Shown in pieces: positions 1 through 9,066 of a DNA stretch of 64,000 nucleotides (position 1 is its first letter; the number at the start of each line of letters is the position of its first letter). Made by a program: the position numbers and the translations under genes. This DNA comes from Thermococcus sp. (GTDB lineage Archaea > Methanobacteriota_B > Thermococci > Thermococcales > Thermococcaceae), in contig JALTBN010000060.1 of assembly GCA_027075325.1 (NCBI GenBank), positions 156,010-220,009 of the forward strand, read 5' to 3'. The notes under the pieces are model-generated. The model saw nothing but the letters and a program-made list of their open reading frames with translations. It searched no databases and was not told the DNA's origin.

Positions 1-363
1 CCAAAGAGGGTCATCGGAGAGAACGGCCGGGTTAAGGCGATAGAACTCCTGAGGACCCGCCTCGGGGAGCCGGACGAGACCGGAAGGAGGAGGCCGATTC
101 CTATTCCCGGCTCAGAGTTCCAGGTTCCGGTTGATTACCTCGTCTTCGCGATAGGAATGGTCTCAACGCCACCGGTGAACGGTTCCTACCTGGCAGTGGA
201 CAGGAGGGGCAGGCTCGTGGTCGATAACAGGCACATGACGAGCGTCGAGGGCATCTTCGCCGCCGGGGACGTTGCCAACGGGCCGACGAAAGTCGGGAGG
301 GCGATAAAGGACGGCCTCTACACGGCGGTAGCCATCGACAAGTGGCTCAGGGGGGAGCTCTGA
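1..363 (+). CDS. FAD/NAD(P)-binding oxidoreductase, C-terminal part (glutamate synthase small-subunit-like); truncated by window start
   Basis: Frame 1 open from base 1; ...VEGIFAAGDVANGPTKVGRAIKDGLYTAVAIDKWL is the typical GltD-type FAD-binding C-terminus. Confidence 0.8.
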   Translation, partial: PKRVIGENGRVKAIELLRTRLGEPDETGRRRPIPIPGSEFQVPVDYLVFAIGMVSTPPVNGSYLAVDRRGRLVVDNRHMTSVEGIFAAGDVANGPTKVGRAIKDGLYTAVAIDKWLRGEL

Positions 364-887
364 TGGAGCGGAAGTACCTCTTCCTCGATTACCTCACCTG
401 CATCGGCTGCGAGACCTGCCAGACGGTCTGCGACTTCATCCACGACGGGAGTCCCCATATAAGGATTTACGTCACCGAGAACAAGCAGTACGTGCCGATA
501 AACTGCAAGCACTGCGACGACGCGCCGTGCATAAGGGTTTGCCCGACACAGGCGATATACCGCGACGAAGATGGAGCCGTTAGAATAGCCGAGGACAGGT
601 GTATAGGCTGCCTCGCTTGCCTGCAGGTCTGTCCCTACGGGGTGCCCTTCTACAGCCTCAAGGTGAAGGCGATAACCAAGTGCGACATGTGCGCCGAGAG
701 GCGCGAGGAAGGCATGGAGCCAGCCTGCGCGTTGATGTGTCCGGCGGAGGCAATCCAGTACGGGCCGCTCGAGATGGTGGTGGAGCTGGTAAACGAGAGG
801 CGTGCCAAGAACATCCCCGAGCACAGGCGCGAGCTTACCGAAGAAGAGCTTAAAGAGAGCGTAAGCTCCGGCTTCACGGTCTTCTGA
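363..887 (+). CDS. 4Fe-4S dicluster ferredoxin-like electron-transfer protein (CooF/HycB type)
   Basis: Several CxxCxxCxxxC motifs (CIGCETCQTVC, CKHCDDAPCIRVCP, CIGCLACLQVCP, CDMCAERR..CALMCP); ATG overlaps preceding stop. Confidence 0.85.
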   Translation: MERKYLFLDYLTCIGCETCQTVCDFIHDGSPHIRIYVTENKQYVPINCKHCDDAPCIRVCPTQAIYRDEDGAVRIAEDRCIGCLACLQVCPYGVPFYSLKVKAITKCDMCAERREEGMEPACALMCPAEAIQYGPLEMVVELVNERRAKNIPEHRRELTEEELKESVSSGFTVF

Positions 888-917
888 GACTTCCTTTTTC
901 ATTTGGAGGTTGGTCGG

Positions 918-1379
918 ATGGAGGTCCGCGAGATAATCGGAAACCTGCACAGGATAGTCGTATGCGGGGTGGGAAACGAGAAGATGGGAGACTACGGCTT
1001 CGGTGCTTACCTCGCGGAGGCTCTCCTGAGAGCCGTAGAGAACCCCAGCTTCTTCCCCGTGAACTGCCACGACGTCCCCGAGAGCCAGGCGGGGGTAATC
1101 GTAAGGTTCAGGCCCGAATTGCTCATTATAGCGGTTCCCCTGGAGTTCGGCGGTGAGCCTGGAAAGGTCGTCGCCGCAGACCCCTGGGAGGCTCTGGACG
1201 ATGTCCCCGAGGAACTAAGGTTCCAGCTCAAGGTAACGCTGGGACACATTAGGGAGCTTTTGCCGTGGACGCGCTTCGTCCTCCTTGGCTGTCAGCCTGG
1301 AAGCAGAAAGGAAGTGACGGAGGAAGTGAAGAACTGCGTGAGGGCGCTATCACTGGCGTTTAAAGACACCATAGATTAA
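918..1379 (+). CDS. Hydrogenase maturation protease-like paralog, probably lacking metal ligands
   Basis: Same fold/motif order as 3070..3555 ([16 protein letters not shown] ... LLGCQPGS) but ligand positions substituted. Confidence 0.7.
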   Translation: MEVREIIGNLHRIVVCGVGNEKMGDYGFGAYLAEALLRAVENPSFFPVNCHDVPESQAGVIVRFRPELLIIAVPLEFGGEPGKVVAADPWEALDDVPEELRFQLKVTLGHIRELLPWTRFVLLGCQPGSRKEVTEEVKNCVRALSLAFKDTID

Positions 1380-1792
1380 ACCAACTCCCTTCCTGTCCCT
1401 GTCATGACGAGCTTGCCGTGCTTTACCCCCTTCAGACTCAGAAGCCTGTCTGCTATCTCCTTTATCCGGCTCGCCTTGCCCTTAACGATGACGACCTCAA
1501 GGCAGTTGTGGAGATCCATGTGGACGTGGATGCTGGAGATAATCTCCTCAAGGTAGTCGTGCTGCAGGTCGAGGAGTTCCTTCACGACGTCGGCCTCATC
1601 GTGGTTGTAGAGCATCGTTATCGTTCCGGCCACTTCAGCATCACCGGTTTCCCACTCGTGCCGCACTATGAAGTCGCGCATCATATCGCGTATGGCCTCG
1701 CTCCTGTTGACGTAGCCCTTCTCCTTGATGATCCTGTCAAATTTCTCAAGCAGCTCCTCCGGAACCGAAACGCCGAAGCGAACAACGCCCAT
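1376..1792 (-). CDS. nikR: NikR-family nickel-responsive transcriptional regulator
   Basis: RHH N-terminus ([33 protein letters not shown]) plus ACT-like domain with H-x10-H-x-H-x5-C ligand set ([22 protein letters not shown]). Confidence 0.9.
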   Translation of the reverse strand: MGVVRFGVSVPEELLEKFDRIIKEKGYVNRSEAIRDMMRDFIVRHEWETGDAEVAGTITMLYNHDEADVVKELLDLQHDYLEEIISSIHVHMDLHNCLEVVIVKGKASRIKEIADRLLSLKGVKHGKLVMTGTGRELV

Positions 1793-1814
1793 ACCAACCA
1801 CCCATTCTCGGTCC

Positions 1815-1831
1815 AACGTATGGTTTTCAAC
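1815..1831 (-). promoter_or_regulatory. SurR-like extended site upstream of hypA/nikR
   Basis: Minus strand GTTGAAAACCATACGTT = GTTn3AACn5GTT. Confidence 0.65.
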
Positions 1832-1876
1832 TCAACCCTTTTTAAGGTGTTACGTTTATGTCACTCCGGTGATACC

Positions 1877-2296
1877 ATGCACGAGTGGGCTTTGGCGGAT
1901 GCCATAGTTAGAACCGTCCTCGACTACGCTAACAGGGAGGGAGCGAAGCGCGTCAAGGCCGTTAGAGTTGTTCTAGGCGAACTGCAGGACGTCGCGGAGG
2001 ACATCGTTAAGTTCGCAATGGAACAGATGTTCGCCGGAACGATTGCTGAAGGAGCCGAGATAATCTTCGAGGAGGAAGAGGCCGTCTTCAAGTGCCGCAA
2101 CTGCGGCCACACCTGGAAGCTCAGGGAGGTTAAGGATAAGTTCAACGAGCGCATTAGGGAGGACATCCACTTCATTCCAGAGGTTGTGCACGCGTTTTTG
2201 GCCTGTCCGAAGTGCGGGAGCCACGACTTTGAGGTCGTACAGGGCAGGGGCGTTTACGTGGCGGGAATAAAGATTGAGAAGGAGGGAGAGGAATGA
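1877..2296 (+). CDS. hypA: Hydrogenase nickel incorporation protein HypA
   Basis: MHEWALADAIV start; zinc site CRNCGH...CPKCGS with archaeal-type insertion. Confidence 0.95.
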   Translation: MHEWALADAIVRTVLDYANREGAKRVKAVRVVLGELQDVAEDIVKFAMEQMFAGTIAEGAEIIFEEEEAVFKCRNCGHTWKLREVKDKFNERIREDIHFIPEVVHAFLACPKCGSHDFEVVQGRGVYVAGIKIEKEGEE

Positions 2297-3042
2297 TTGC
2301 CGGGATAGACCCTCGCGAGATAGCGATAAACGCGAGGCTTGAGAACGTTAAGAGGATCATCCCGGTCGTCAGCGGGAAGGGCGGCGTTGGAAAGTCCCTC
2401 GTTTCCACGACCCTTGCGCTTGCTCTGGCCGAGAAGGGCTACAAAGTTGGCCTCCTCGACCTTGACTTCCACGGTGCGAGCGACCACGTGGTTCTCGGCT
2501 TCGAGCCGAAGGAGTTCCCTGAGGAGGACAGGGGTGTTGTCCCGCACACCGTCCACGGGATAAAGTTCATGACGATAGCCTACTACACGGAGGATAAGCC
2601 AACGCCGCTCCGCGGGAAGGAGATAAGCGATGCTTTAATTGAACTGCTCACGATAACCCGCTGGGACGAGCTTGACTACCTCATCATCGACATGCCACCC
2701 GGCCTCGGCGACCAGCTCTTAGATGTCCTCCGCTTTCTCAAGAGGGGAGAGTTTTTGGTTGTGGCAACGCCCTCAAAACTCGCCCTCAACGTGGTTAGAA
2801 AGCTCGTCCAGCTCCTTCTTGAGGAGAAGCACAAGGTTCTCGGAATCGTGGAGAACATGAAACTCCATTCGGAGCAACTCGACGATGAGAAGGACGTTGA
2901 GGCTTTAGCGGGGGAGTTCAGAATTCAGTACTTGGGAGGAATACCGTTTTACCCGGACCTTGATGCGAAGATAGGGAACGTTGAGGAGCTGATGAAGACC
3001 GAGTTCGCGGAGAGGATAAGGGAGATAGCGGGAAAGCTCTGA
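2293..3042 (+). CDS. hypB: MinD/Mrp-type ATPase, archaeal HypB (nickel insertion partner of HypA)
   Basis: Deviant Walker A SGKGGVGKS; overlaps hypA stop by 4 nt; Thermococcales use a MinD-type HypB. Confidence 0.85.
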   Translation: MIAGIDPREIAINARLENVKRIIPVVSGKGGVGKSLVSTTLALALAEKGYKVGLLDLDFHGASDHVVLGFEPKEFPEEDRGVVPHTVHGIKFMTIAYYTEDKPTPLRGKEISDALIELLTITRWDELDYLIIDMPPGLGDQLLDVLRFLKRGEFLVVATPSKLALNVVRKLVQLLLEEKHKVLGIVENMKLHSEQLDDEKDVEALAGEFRIQYLGGIPFYPDLDAKIGNVEELMKTEFAERIREIAGKL

Positions 3043-3069
3043 TTCCCTTTTCATTTTGAGGTGTCTACA

Positions 3070-3555
3070 ATGAACGCCCTCGAAGAAATCTTTGCGGGAA
3101 AGAAAAGGATAGTGATCTGCGGCATCGGGAACGACATTAGGGGAGACGACGCCTTCGGCGTCCTCGTTGCCGAAAGTCTCAAGGAACTCTTAGACAATCA
3201 GAAAGTCCTCGTCATAAACTGCGGCGAAGTTCCCGAGAACTACACCGGAAAAATAAAGGAGTTCAACCCCGATCTCGTTGTTTTCGTCGATGCCGTGGAC
3301 TTCAGAGGAGAAGTTGGTGAGTACATAATAGCCGACCCGGAGGGAACCCTCGGAGAGGCCGTCTCAACCCACGGCCTCCCGCTGAAGTTCGTAACCCAGT
3401 TCATGAAGACGCTCATCAAAGCGGACTTCGTCCTGATAGGCTGCCAGCCAGGTTCAACAGGTCTCTTCGAGGAGCCGAGCGATCTGATAAGAGAAAGAAC
3501 TGAGAGGCTTGCCGAACTTCTGGCCGGGATTCTGAACGGTGGAGGGAATGATTGA
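3070..3555 (+). CDS. [NiFe]-hydrogenase maturation protease (HycI/HybD family)
   Basis: VICGIGNDIRGDDAFG, VDAVDF, THGLPL, LIGCQPGS motifs with metal ligands intact. Confidence 0.9.
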   Translation: MNALEEIFAGKKRIVICGIGNDIRGDDAFGVLVAESLKELLDNQKVLVINCGEVPENYTGKIKEFNPDLVVFVDAVDFRGEVGEYIIADPEGTLGEAVSTHGLPLKFVTQFMKTLIKADFVLIGCQPGSTGLFEEPSDLIRERTERLAELLAGILNGGGND

Positions 3556-3766
3556 GTACGTCTGGTTGGCCATTGGAATTTCTGGACTCGTTTCTTTCCT
3601 TCTTGATTTAAAGGCGGAGGAAAGCCTAAAAGATCTTTTCTTGGGCATTGGCTTCCTGCTGTGGTATCTCAGGAGAGAGGTTCTCGGCTCCGTCTTCATC
3701 CTCGCGTCGGTGCTCATTTATCTGCCCGAGTTCAGGAAGAAATGGATCAGATGGAGATACGGGTGA
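3548..3766 (+). CDS. Small membrane protein, hypothetical
   Basis: Overlaps protease stop; hydrophobic segments (YVWLAIGISGLVSFLL). Confidence 0.55.
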   Translation: MIEYVWLAIGISGLVSFLLDLKAEESLKDLFLGIGFLLWYLRREVLGSVFILASVLIYLPEFRKKWIRWRYG

Positions 3767-3810
3767 GAAAAGCATATTAACATCAAGAATAAAACTTCGA
3801 GTGATCGATT

Positions 3811-4020
3811 ATGACGAGCGTAGCGATTAAAGTTCCTGAGGGTGTTGATATAGAATTCGCGAAGAGACTTGCGAAGCTGGTGGAGAAAAGGTTAGCCGAG
3901 CTGACGGAACTTAATAACCTCCTGATGAACTCGGAACTAACCGACGAAGACATCGAGAAAATAAGCGAGGAAATAGGAAGAAGGAGGAGGACCTTCTTTG
4001 AAAAATCCGATAGTGATTGA
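3811..4020 (+). CDS. Putative antitoxin partner of PIN-domain protein
   Basis: Small charged helical protein overlapping downstream PIN-domain ORF by 23 nt. Confidence 0.55.
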   Translation: MTSVAIKVPEGVDIEFAKRLAKLVEKRLAELTELNNLLMNSELTDEDIEKISEEIGRRRRTFFEKSDSD

Positions 4021-4423
4021 CACGAACGTCCTCTTCTCGTTTTTCAAAAAGGAGAGCACAACCAGAAAGCTTATCCTGTGCATCTCTCTCGACACTCCGC
4101 TCTATGCCCCCGAATACCTGCTGGAGGAACTGAAAAGGTATTCTAACCTCATAACGAGAAAAGCCCATCTAACTCGGGAGAGCTTCGAACGGGTCTTAAG
4201 CCTGATCAAAAAATACGTGACGTTCATTAACTACGAGAGCTACGCTGAGTTTGTCGACATTGCAATCAAGATAACCCCTGACTCAAAGGATGTGGACTTT
4301 GTGGCACTTGCACTCAAGATGAACGCAGTGTTATGGAGCAACGATAAAGCCCTAAAATCAGTTTCCTACCTCAAAGTTCTGAACACAAAGGAGATCATTG
4401 AACTCTTTCCCGAGTGCTTCTGA
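3998..4423 (+). CDS. PIN-domain protein (VapC-like toxin)
   Basis: [13 protein letters not shown]-terminus, [28 protein letters not shown] acidic PIN motifs. Confidence 0.8.
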   Translation: MKNPIVIDTNVLFSFFKKESTTRKLILCISLDTPLYAPEYLLEELKRYSNLITRKAHLTRESFERVLSLIKKYVTFINYESYAEFVDIAIKITPDSKDVDFVALALKMNAVLWSNDKALKSVSYLKVLNTKEIIELFPECF

Positions 4424-4985
4424 TTTTCCCCAAATCCTCCCGCGTGTTCACGTTGAAGAAGCTCTCCCTCCACTCTTCAGGTAATTCCTCGATTTCGATG
4501 TAGCAGGCATTGCTCTCCCTTACCGCGCGGTTTATCGCGTACTGGCCGGCCTCAATTTTTTTCTTCAGAAACCCTCTGAACTCCCCGGAATAGGCCGCGT
4601 GGAGCGGTTCGAGGTAGCCGTTGCACCACCTTGGAACGCAGGCGGGCTTTTTAGCCAGCTTAAAACGCTCGATTATGAAGTCCACGAACTCGGGAACGAG
4701 GAGGGGCATGTCACCGGCAACGACGAATGCATCTCCGAGGGAAAGGGCCGTATAAATTCCGCCAATCGGCCCGACGAGTAGCTCGTCAACGACCACGCGG
4801 TAGCCGAGGGCCTTGAGCTTTTCAGCGTTCTCAGGAGAGGCCACTATAACTACCTCGTCTATTGAACCCGCCGATTTGAGCCTCTCAATCGTGTGGAGTA
4901 TAAGGGGCTTCCCGGAAATTTTAAAGAGGAGCTTGTCGCCCCCGAAGCGCCTTCCCCTTCCGCCGGCTAAAACGACGCCTATCAT
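4395..4985 (-). CDS. mobA: Molybdenum cofactor guanylyltransferase-like protein (MobA family)
   Basis: [37 protein letters not shown]; last gene of the Mo/W-oxidoreductase strand. Confidence 0.8.
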   Translation of the reverse strand: MIGVVLAGGRGRRFGGDKLLFKISGKPLILHTIERLKSAGSIDEVVIVASPENAEKLKALGYRVVVDELLVGPIGGIYTALSLGDAFVVAGDMPLLVPEFVDFIIERFKLAKKPACVPRWCNGYLEPLHAAYSGEFRGFLKKKIEAGQYAINRAVRESNACYIEIEELPEEWRESFFNVNTREDLGKIRSTRERVQ

Positions 4986-5437
4986 TCCCCGTCCTCCCTC
5001 CCAACGGGAATGTACTCAATGGTGCTGATGTACTGGACGTGCTTCATGACCGTCTCCGGGTTGAGCATTTCCTCTTTGAGCCACTCGAAGTAACCGTCCC
5101 TGTCGTATGCTACCTCACAGTTCACGAAGACGTCCAGATAACTGGAGTGAAAGTTTTCAGCCTCTTCCCTTGTGTACAGCTCAAAGGAGACGTGATAGCC
5201 GTATTTCTCCTCTATCGGGTCCCTTATGTTCTCAACGAAATCCGCCACGCGGTTCATCTTGACGGGATCGTAGGGCTTGTCGATTATAACTACCACGTCT
5301 ATCTCCGGAAAGCTCGGGTCCTTTAGGTGACTGCCGTAGAACACAACCGAGAGCAGATTGTCACCGTAGAACTCCTTAACACGCCTTATCAGCTCCTCTT
5401 TGGCTTCTCTTAGAGTCTGGGCGTTCATCTCCTCCAC
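4982..5437 (-). CDS. Minimal nucleotidyltransferase-fold protein
   Basis: [19 protein letters not shown] resembles GS-x(n)-D-x-D nucleotidyltransferase motif; overlaps mobA start. Confidence 0.6.
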   Translation of the reverse strand: MEEMNAQTLREAKEELIRRVKEFYGDNLLSVVFYGSHLKDPSFPEIDVVVIIDKPYDPVKMNRVADFVENIRDPIEEKYGYHVSFELYTREEAENFHSSYLDVFVNCEVAYDRDGYFEWLKEEMLNPETVMKHVQYISTIEYIPVGREDGE

Positions 5438-5470
5438 CTCCAGAAAAGATTGTGGGGTGAAAAATAAAAA

Positions 5471-5797
5471 TCAATCGAAGCTTGGCTGATAGCGGTACTC
5501 GATGTGAAGCTTGCTCTCCGAGTCCAGCTTCTCCATGGCCGCCAGCAGGGTCTTTCTGTCCTCCCTGGGCAGCTCCTCCAGAGGGAGCTTCATGATGTTC
5601 TGGGGTTCTATATCGAACTTCCTCGCGTTTTCATCGATTCCAAGGGACTCCTTGAGGAGCCTCACCGCTTCCTCGCTCAGCTCGCCCTCCTCCTCGATTA
5701 TCAGCATGTCGCCGGCGAAGTGGCCGGTTATCCTGGCCGAGTACTCCGGATAGTCCTCGAACCTGAAGCGGTAGAGCTTCCAGGGCACTTCAGACAC
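5471..5797 (-). CDS. Hypothetical protein co-oriented with hydrogenase operon (108 aa)
   Basis: Overlaps the small-subunit gene by 8 nt; no recognised domain. Confidence 0.65.
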   Translation of the reverse strand: MSEVPWKLYRFRFEDYPEYSARITGHFAGDMLIIEEEGELSEEAVRLLKESLGIDENARKFDIEPQNIMKLPLEELPREDRKTLLAAMEKLDSESKLHIEYRYQPSFD

Positions 5798-6632
5798 CCG
5801 CCGTCACGGGATACTTCTCCTTGATTGCCTCCCCCCACTCGCGGTACTCCTTAACGAGGCGCCAGAACTCGTTCTCCAGGAAGCGCATGGCCACGTTTAT
5901 CCTTGAGTCCTTTTCCTTAAGCGCGTAGCCGGTGATGAGGTCGTGGAGCTTCTCCTGCGGGCTGTCCGGAGCTTCATCGTAAGCCCTTCCGACGAGGCTG
6001 ATAAAGCCCTCGAGGACAGCGTCGCGGTCGTAGTAGCCTACCACCCTTCTAAGTTCCTCCCTCAGCGTAAGCCAGTAGCGGAGGGGTATCGGCCTGTCCG
6101 GAATCCTGAACTTTATCTCGTTCTCTTTGCCCGACTCTTCCGCGGGCGGGAGGGCTATCCAGTACTCGCCCCTCATCTTCTTCTCCTTGATGCCGAGGAG
6201 CTGGGCGACTCCGTAGAGTATCTCCTCCGGGCTGGGTGGACAGCCGGGGATGTACATGTCAATGGGCACTATCATCTCGGGCCCACCGCTCCTCAGCCTG
6301 TCCCTTCCGCGCTGGGGCGAGGTGTTGTAGAGGGCATAGCTGTTGTAGAAGATACCACCGCTGCAGGCGCAGGTTCCTATCGCCACCACTATCCTGGGTT
6401 TGGGTGGCATGGCCTCGTAGGCCTTCTTGAGGGCTATCCTCGTCTGCCTGGTGAGTGGTCCGGTGATGAAGAGCACATCGGCGTGCCTCGGGTTGGGGAC
6501 GACTTTAACACCGAGCCTCTCGAGGTCGTAGTACGGGCTGAGGACGTCGAGGACTTCAATGTCACACCCGTTGCACGAGCCGGCGTCAACGTGATAGACC
6601 CAGACGGACTTGAGCTTCTGCTTTCCCATCAC
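5790..6632 (-). CDS. Membrane [NiFe]-hydrogenase small subunit (HycG/NuoB family) with C-terminal extension
   Basis: CNGCDIEVL, GTCACSGG, PGCPPSPEE 4Fe-4S motifs. Confidence 0.9.
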   Translation of the reverse strand: MMGKQKLKSVWVYHVDAGSCNGCDIEVLDVLSPYYDLERLGVKVVPNPRHADVLFITGPLTRQTRIALKKAYEAMPPKPRIVVAIGTCACSGGIFYNSYALYNTSPQRGRDRLRSGGPEMIVPIDMYIPGCPPSPEEILYGVAQLLGIKEKKMRGEYWIALPPAEESGKENEIKFRIPDRPIPLRYWLTLREELRRVVGYYDRDAVLEGFISLVGRAYDEAPDSPQEKLHDLITGYALKEKDSRINVAMRFLENEFWRLVKEYREWGEAIKEKYPVTAGV

Positions 6633-7258
6633 TCCTCACCCCCTCTCCTCTTGGGGGTCTTTTTGGATTTTTCAACGAGCATGAAAGCCGGGTATACGTT
6701 ACCCTCCGTTTCCCTGAGTTTGACGACGGTTCTGCGCATCTTCTCCTCCTGAGTCAGCTTTATCCTGTCCTCAAGGGCATAGGTGTCGAATATTTCCTTT
6801 GGCAGTATGTTCCTGACGTACTCTATCTGTCTCTCGGTGAAGTCGAGGTACTCTCCACATTCCTCGCAGTAGGCCAGTTTGTGCTCGACGACCTCGACCA
6901 GGTCTTCCTTGTTGTCAGTGGCCACCTCAAAGCGCGTCGTTGGTTCCATAGCACCGGTCGGGCAGACCTCTATACAGCGCGCACAGCGTATGCAGCGCGC
7001 CGCGTTGTAGGTGAGCCTTTTCACGCCATGCTCCTTGTCCCACTCCATTATAAGAGCGTCCGGCGGGCATGCGTTGACGCAGGCTCCACAGCCTATGCAC
7101 TTCTCGGGATTAATGTGCGGGATCCCCCTGAACTCGGGTGGCTTCTCAATGTCGATAAAGGGGTAAGGGGTGGTGACTGGGGCCTTCTTGCTGAACTTCT
7201 CGGCCTCGAAGCGGTCCCACTTCTTCAGCCTCTCACTGTAGGCCGGAGCCTCGGCCAT
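6629..7258 (-). CDS. HycF/NuoI-like 2x[4Fe-4S] protein
   Basis: CIGCGACVNACPPDAL and CIRCARCIEVCPTGAM; extra C-terminal CEECGEY. Confidence 0.9.
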   Translation of the reverse strand: MAEAPAYSERLKKWDRFEAEKFSKKAPVTTPYPFIDIEKPPEFRGIPHINPEKCIGCGACVNACPPDALIMEWDKEHGVKRLTYNAARCIRCARCIEVCPTGAMEPTTRFEVATDNKEDLVEVVEHKLAYCEECGEYLDFTERQIEYVRNILPKEIFDTYALEDRIKLTQEEKMRRTVVKLRETEGNVYPAFMLVEKSKKTPKRRGGEE

Positions 7259-9066
7259 CAGAACACCCCCCGGTACTTGATGGAAAGCTCGTTGAACTCG
7301 GCCTCGGTGAGGACCTTCACCTTTCCGGTGTTCACGTCGACGAACTGCACCCTCTCGGTACAGGAGTAGCACGGGTCGATGCTCGCTATGATGAGCGGCG
7401 CGTCTGCAACGTGGTATCCCTTGAGCATCTCCGGAACAGCGGGCAGGTTGTTGTAGGTCGGGGCGCGGACCTTCCAGCGGTAGACCTTGTTCTTCTCGCC
7501 CGTCATGACGTAGTGAACAACCTCACCGCGGTGGGCCTCGGTGAAGCCCAGTGCCTCCTCGTACTCAGGTAGCTTTCCAATCGGAACCATTATGTCCCCG
7601 TCGGGCATCTGGTCGATGAGCTGCTCGACGATCCAGATGCTCTCGAACAGCTCGTCCATCCTGACGAGGACTCTGGCCAAAACGTCGCCCTCCTTGTAGA
7701 CCGGAACCTTGAAGTCGACCTCGTTGTAGGCGGTGGCAGTCTTAACGGCCTGATCCTTTCTAGTGTCGATCCTCCTTCCACTAGCGCGAGCAGTCGGTCC
7801 TAGAGTAGAATAAGCTTTGGCAACCTTGTAAGGCAGTATACCAACCCCCTCGGCGCGCTTGATGAAGGTGTTGGTGTTCAGGGCTATGTCGAGGAACTTC
7901 TTGGTCTCCTCGCGTATCTGCTTGACCACCTTGAGGACTTCCTCCTTCCTGTAGTCGAGTAGGTCCCTCCTCACGCCGCCGACGATGTTCATTCCGTACT
8001 GCTTCCTGTTTCCAGTTAAGCGCTCCACGAGCCACATGACAGGCTCCCTAATGCGCCAGGAGTGCATGAAGCCAGTGTCGTAGCCGACAAGGTGGGCGGC
8101 GATGCCAACCCAGAGGAGGTGGTTGTGTATTCTCTCAAGCTCCAGGAGGAGGGTTCTGATATAGCGCGCCCTGTCGGGGATTTCAACGTCGGCCAATCTC
8201 TCAACGGCCATAGCGTAGCTGACCGAGTGCTGGTAGCCGCAGATACCGCAGATTCTCTCCGCAAGGAAGAGCACCTGGTTGTATGTTAACCTCCCCTCGC
8301 CGGTCTTCTCGATACCGCGGTGGGAGTAGAAGCCGCGGTAGTCGACGTCAACTATCTCCTCACCCTTGACGAAGAGCCTGAAGTGGGCCGGCTCCTCGAT
8401 ACCCATGTGAACCGGACCCATCGGAACCAGCGTCGTGTCTTCGGGCTTCTCCTTGAATTCAACCTTCGGCTCGGTTATCGGCGAGTGCCTGTAGTCCATG
8501 TCCTTCCTGAGGGGATAGACGCCATCCGGAAAGTCCTCCGGGAGGATGAGCCTCCTCGGGTCCGGGTGGTTGAGGGGCTTGAAGCCGAGCAGGTCCTTCA
8601 CTTCCCTCTCTATCCACAGTGCCGCCGGAAGTTTCTGAGCCACGCTCGGGAAGCTTGGATCATCTTCCGGCAGGTAGGCCCTCAGGAAGACCCAGTAATT
8701 CTCGTCCATGTTGGCGAACTCCACCTGGACGTTAAGGAAGGGCATGTAGACGAAGTGGCCGTTCAGCGGTCTCTCATCAGTTCCAACTGCCGTTGAGAGG
8801 TGGGTCTCCTTGAACTCCGGGTGGTTGTGCCACCAGAGGACCGCCTCGGGAAGCACCTCGCGGTCGATTGTGAACATGTACTGACCGTAGGTCATCCTCT
8901 TACAGCCTTTGATGTGCTCCTTGAAGGCCTCGTAGAAGTCCCTGAGGCCCTTTCTTTCGGAAAGTATTCTTTCAACGTCGGCCTTCGCACAGCGGCCGTC
9001 CTCACAGGCCTTGCATTCAAACTCGAAGTGAGCCTCCAAATCCTTAGTCCTCACCATATTCACCAC
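7258..9066 (-). CDS. Membrane [NiFe]-hydrogenase large subunit (HycE-type NuoCD fusion)
   Basis: L1 RICGICGYQHS and L2 DPCYSCTER nickel-ligand motifs; about 30-aa C-terminal extension after DPCYSCTER. Confidence 0.93.
   Translation of the reverse strand: MVNMVRTKDLEAHFEFECKACEDGRCAKADVERILSERKGLRDFYEAFKEHIKGCKRMTYGQYMFTIDREVLPEAVLWWHNHPEFKETHLSTAVGTDERPLNGHFVYMPFLNVQVEFANMDENYWVFLRAYLPEDDPSFPSVAQKLPAALWIEREVKDLLGFKPLNHPDPRRLILPEDFPDGVYPLRKDMDYRHSPITEPKVEFKEKPEDTTLVPMGPVHMGIEEPAHFRLFVKGEEIVDVDYRGFYSHRGIEKTGEGRLTYNQVLFLAERICGICGYQHSVSYAMAVERLADVEIPDRARYIRTLLLELERIHNHLLWVGIAAHLVGYDTGFMHSWRIREPVMWLVERLTGNRKQYGMNIVGGVRRDLLDYRKEEVLKVVKQIREETKKFLDIALNTNTFIKRAEGVGILPYKVAKAYSTLGPTARASGRRIDTRKDQAVKTATAYNEVDFKVPVYKEGDVLARVLVRMDELFESIWIVEQLIDQMPDGDIMVPIGKLPEYEEALGFTEAHRGEVVHYVMTGEKNKVYRWKVRAPTYNNLPAVPEMLKGYHVADAPLIIASIDPCYSCTERVQFVDVNTGKVKVLTEAEFNELSIKYRGVF

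Noticed and set aside
1789-1823. CCATAC...GTATGG inverted repeat as a NikR operator
   Set aside because: Only 6-bp arms with a 23-bp spacer, opposite polarity to the E. coli NikR site and overlapping the nikR start; too weak
1418-1876. N-terminal extension of the 1418..2296 ORF over nikR
   Set aside because: The HypA start MHEWALADAIV at 1877 follows a promoter-like region; the extension is antisense to nikR
5943-6752. 269-aa plus-strand ORF opposite hydrogenase subunits
   Set aside because: Antisense shadow of NuoB/NuoI-like genes with intact FeS motifs
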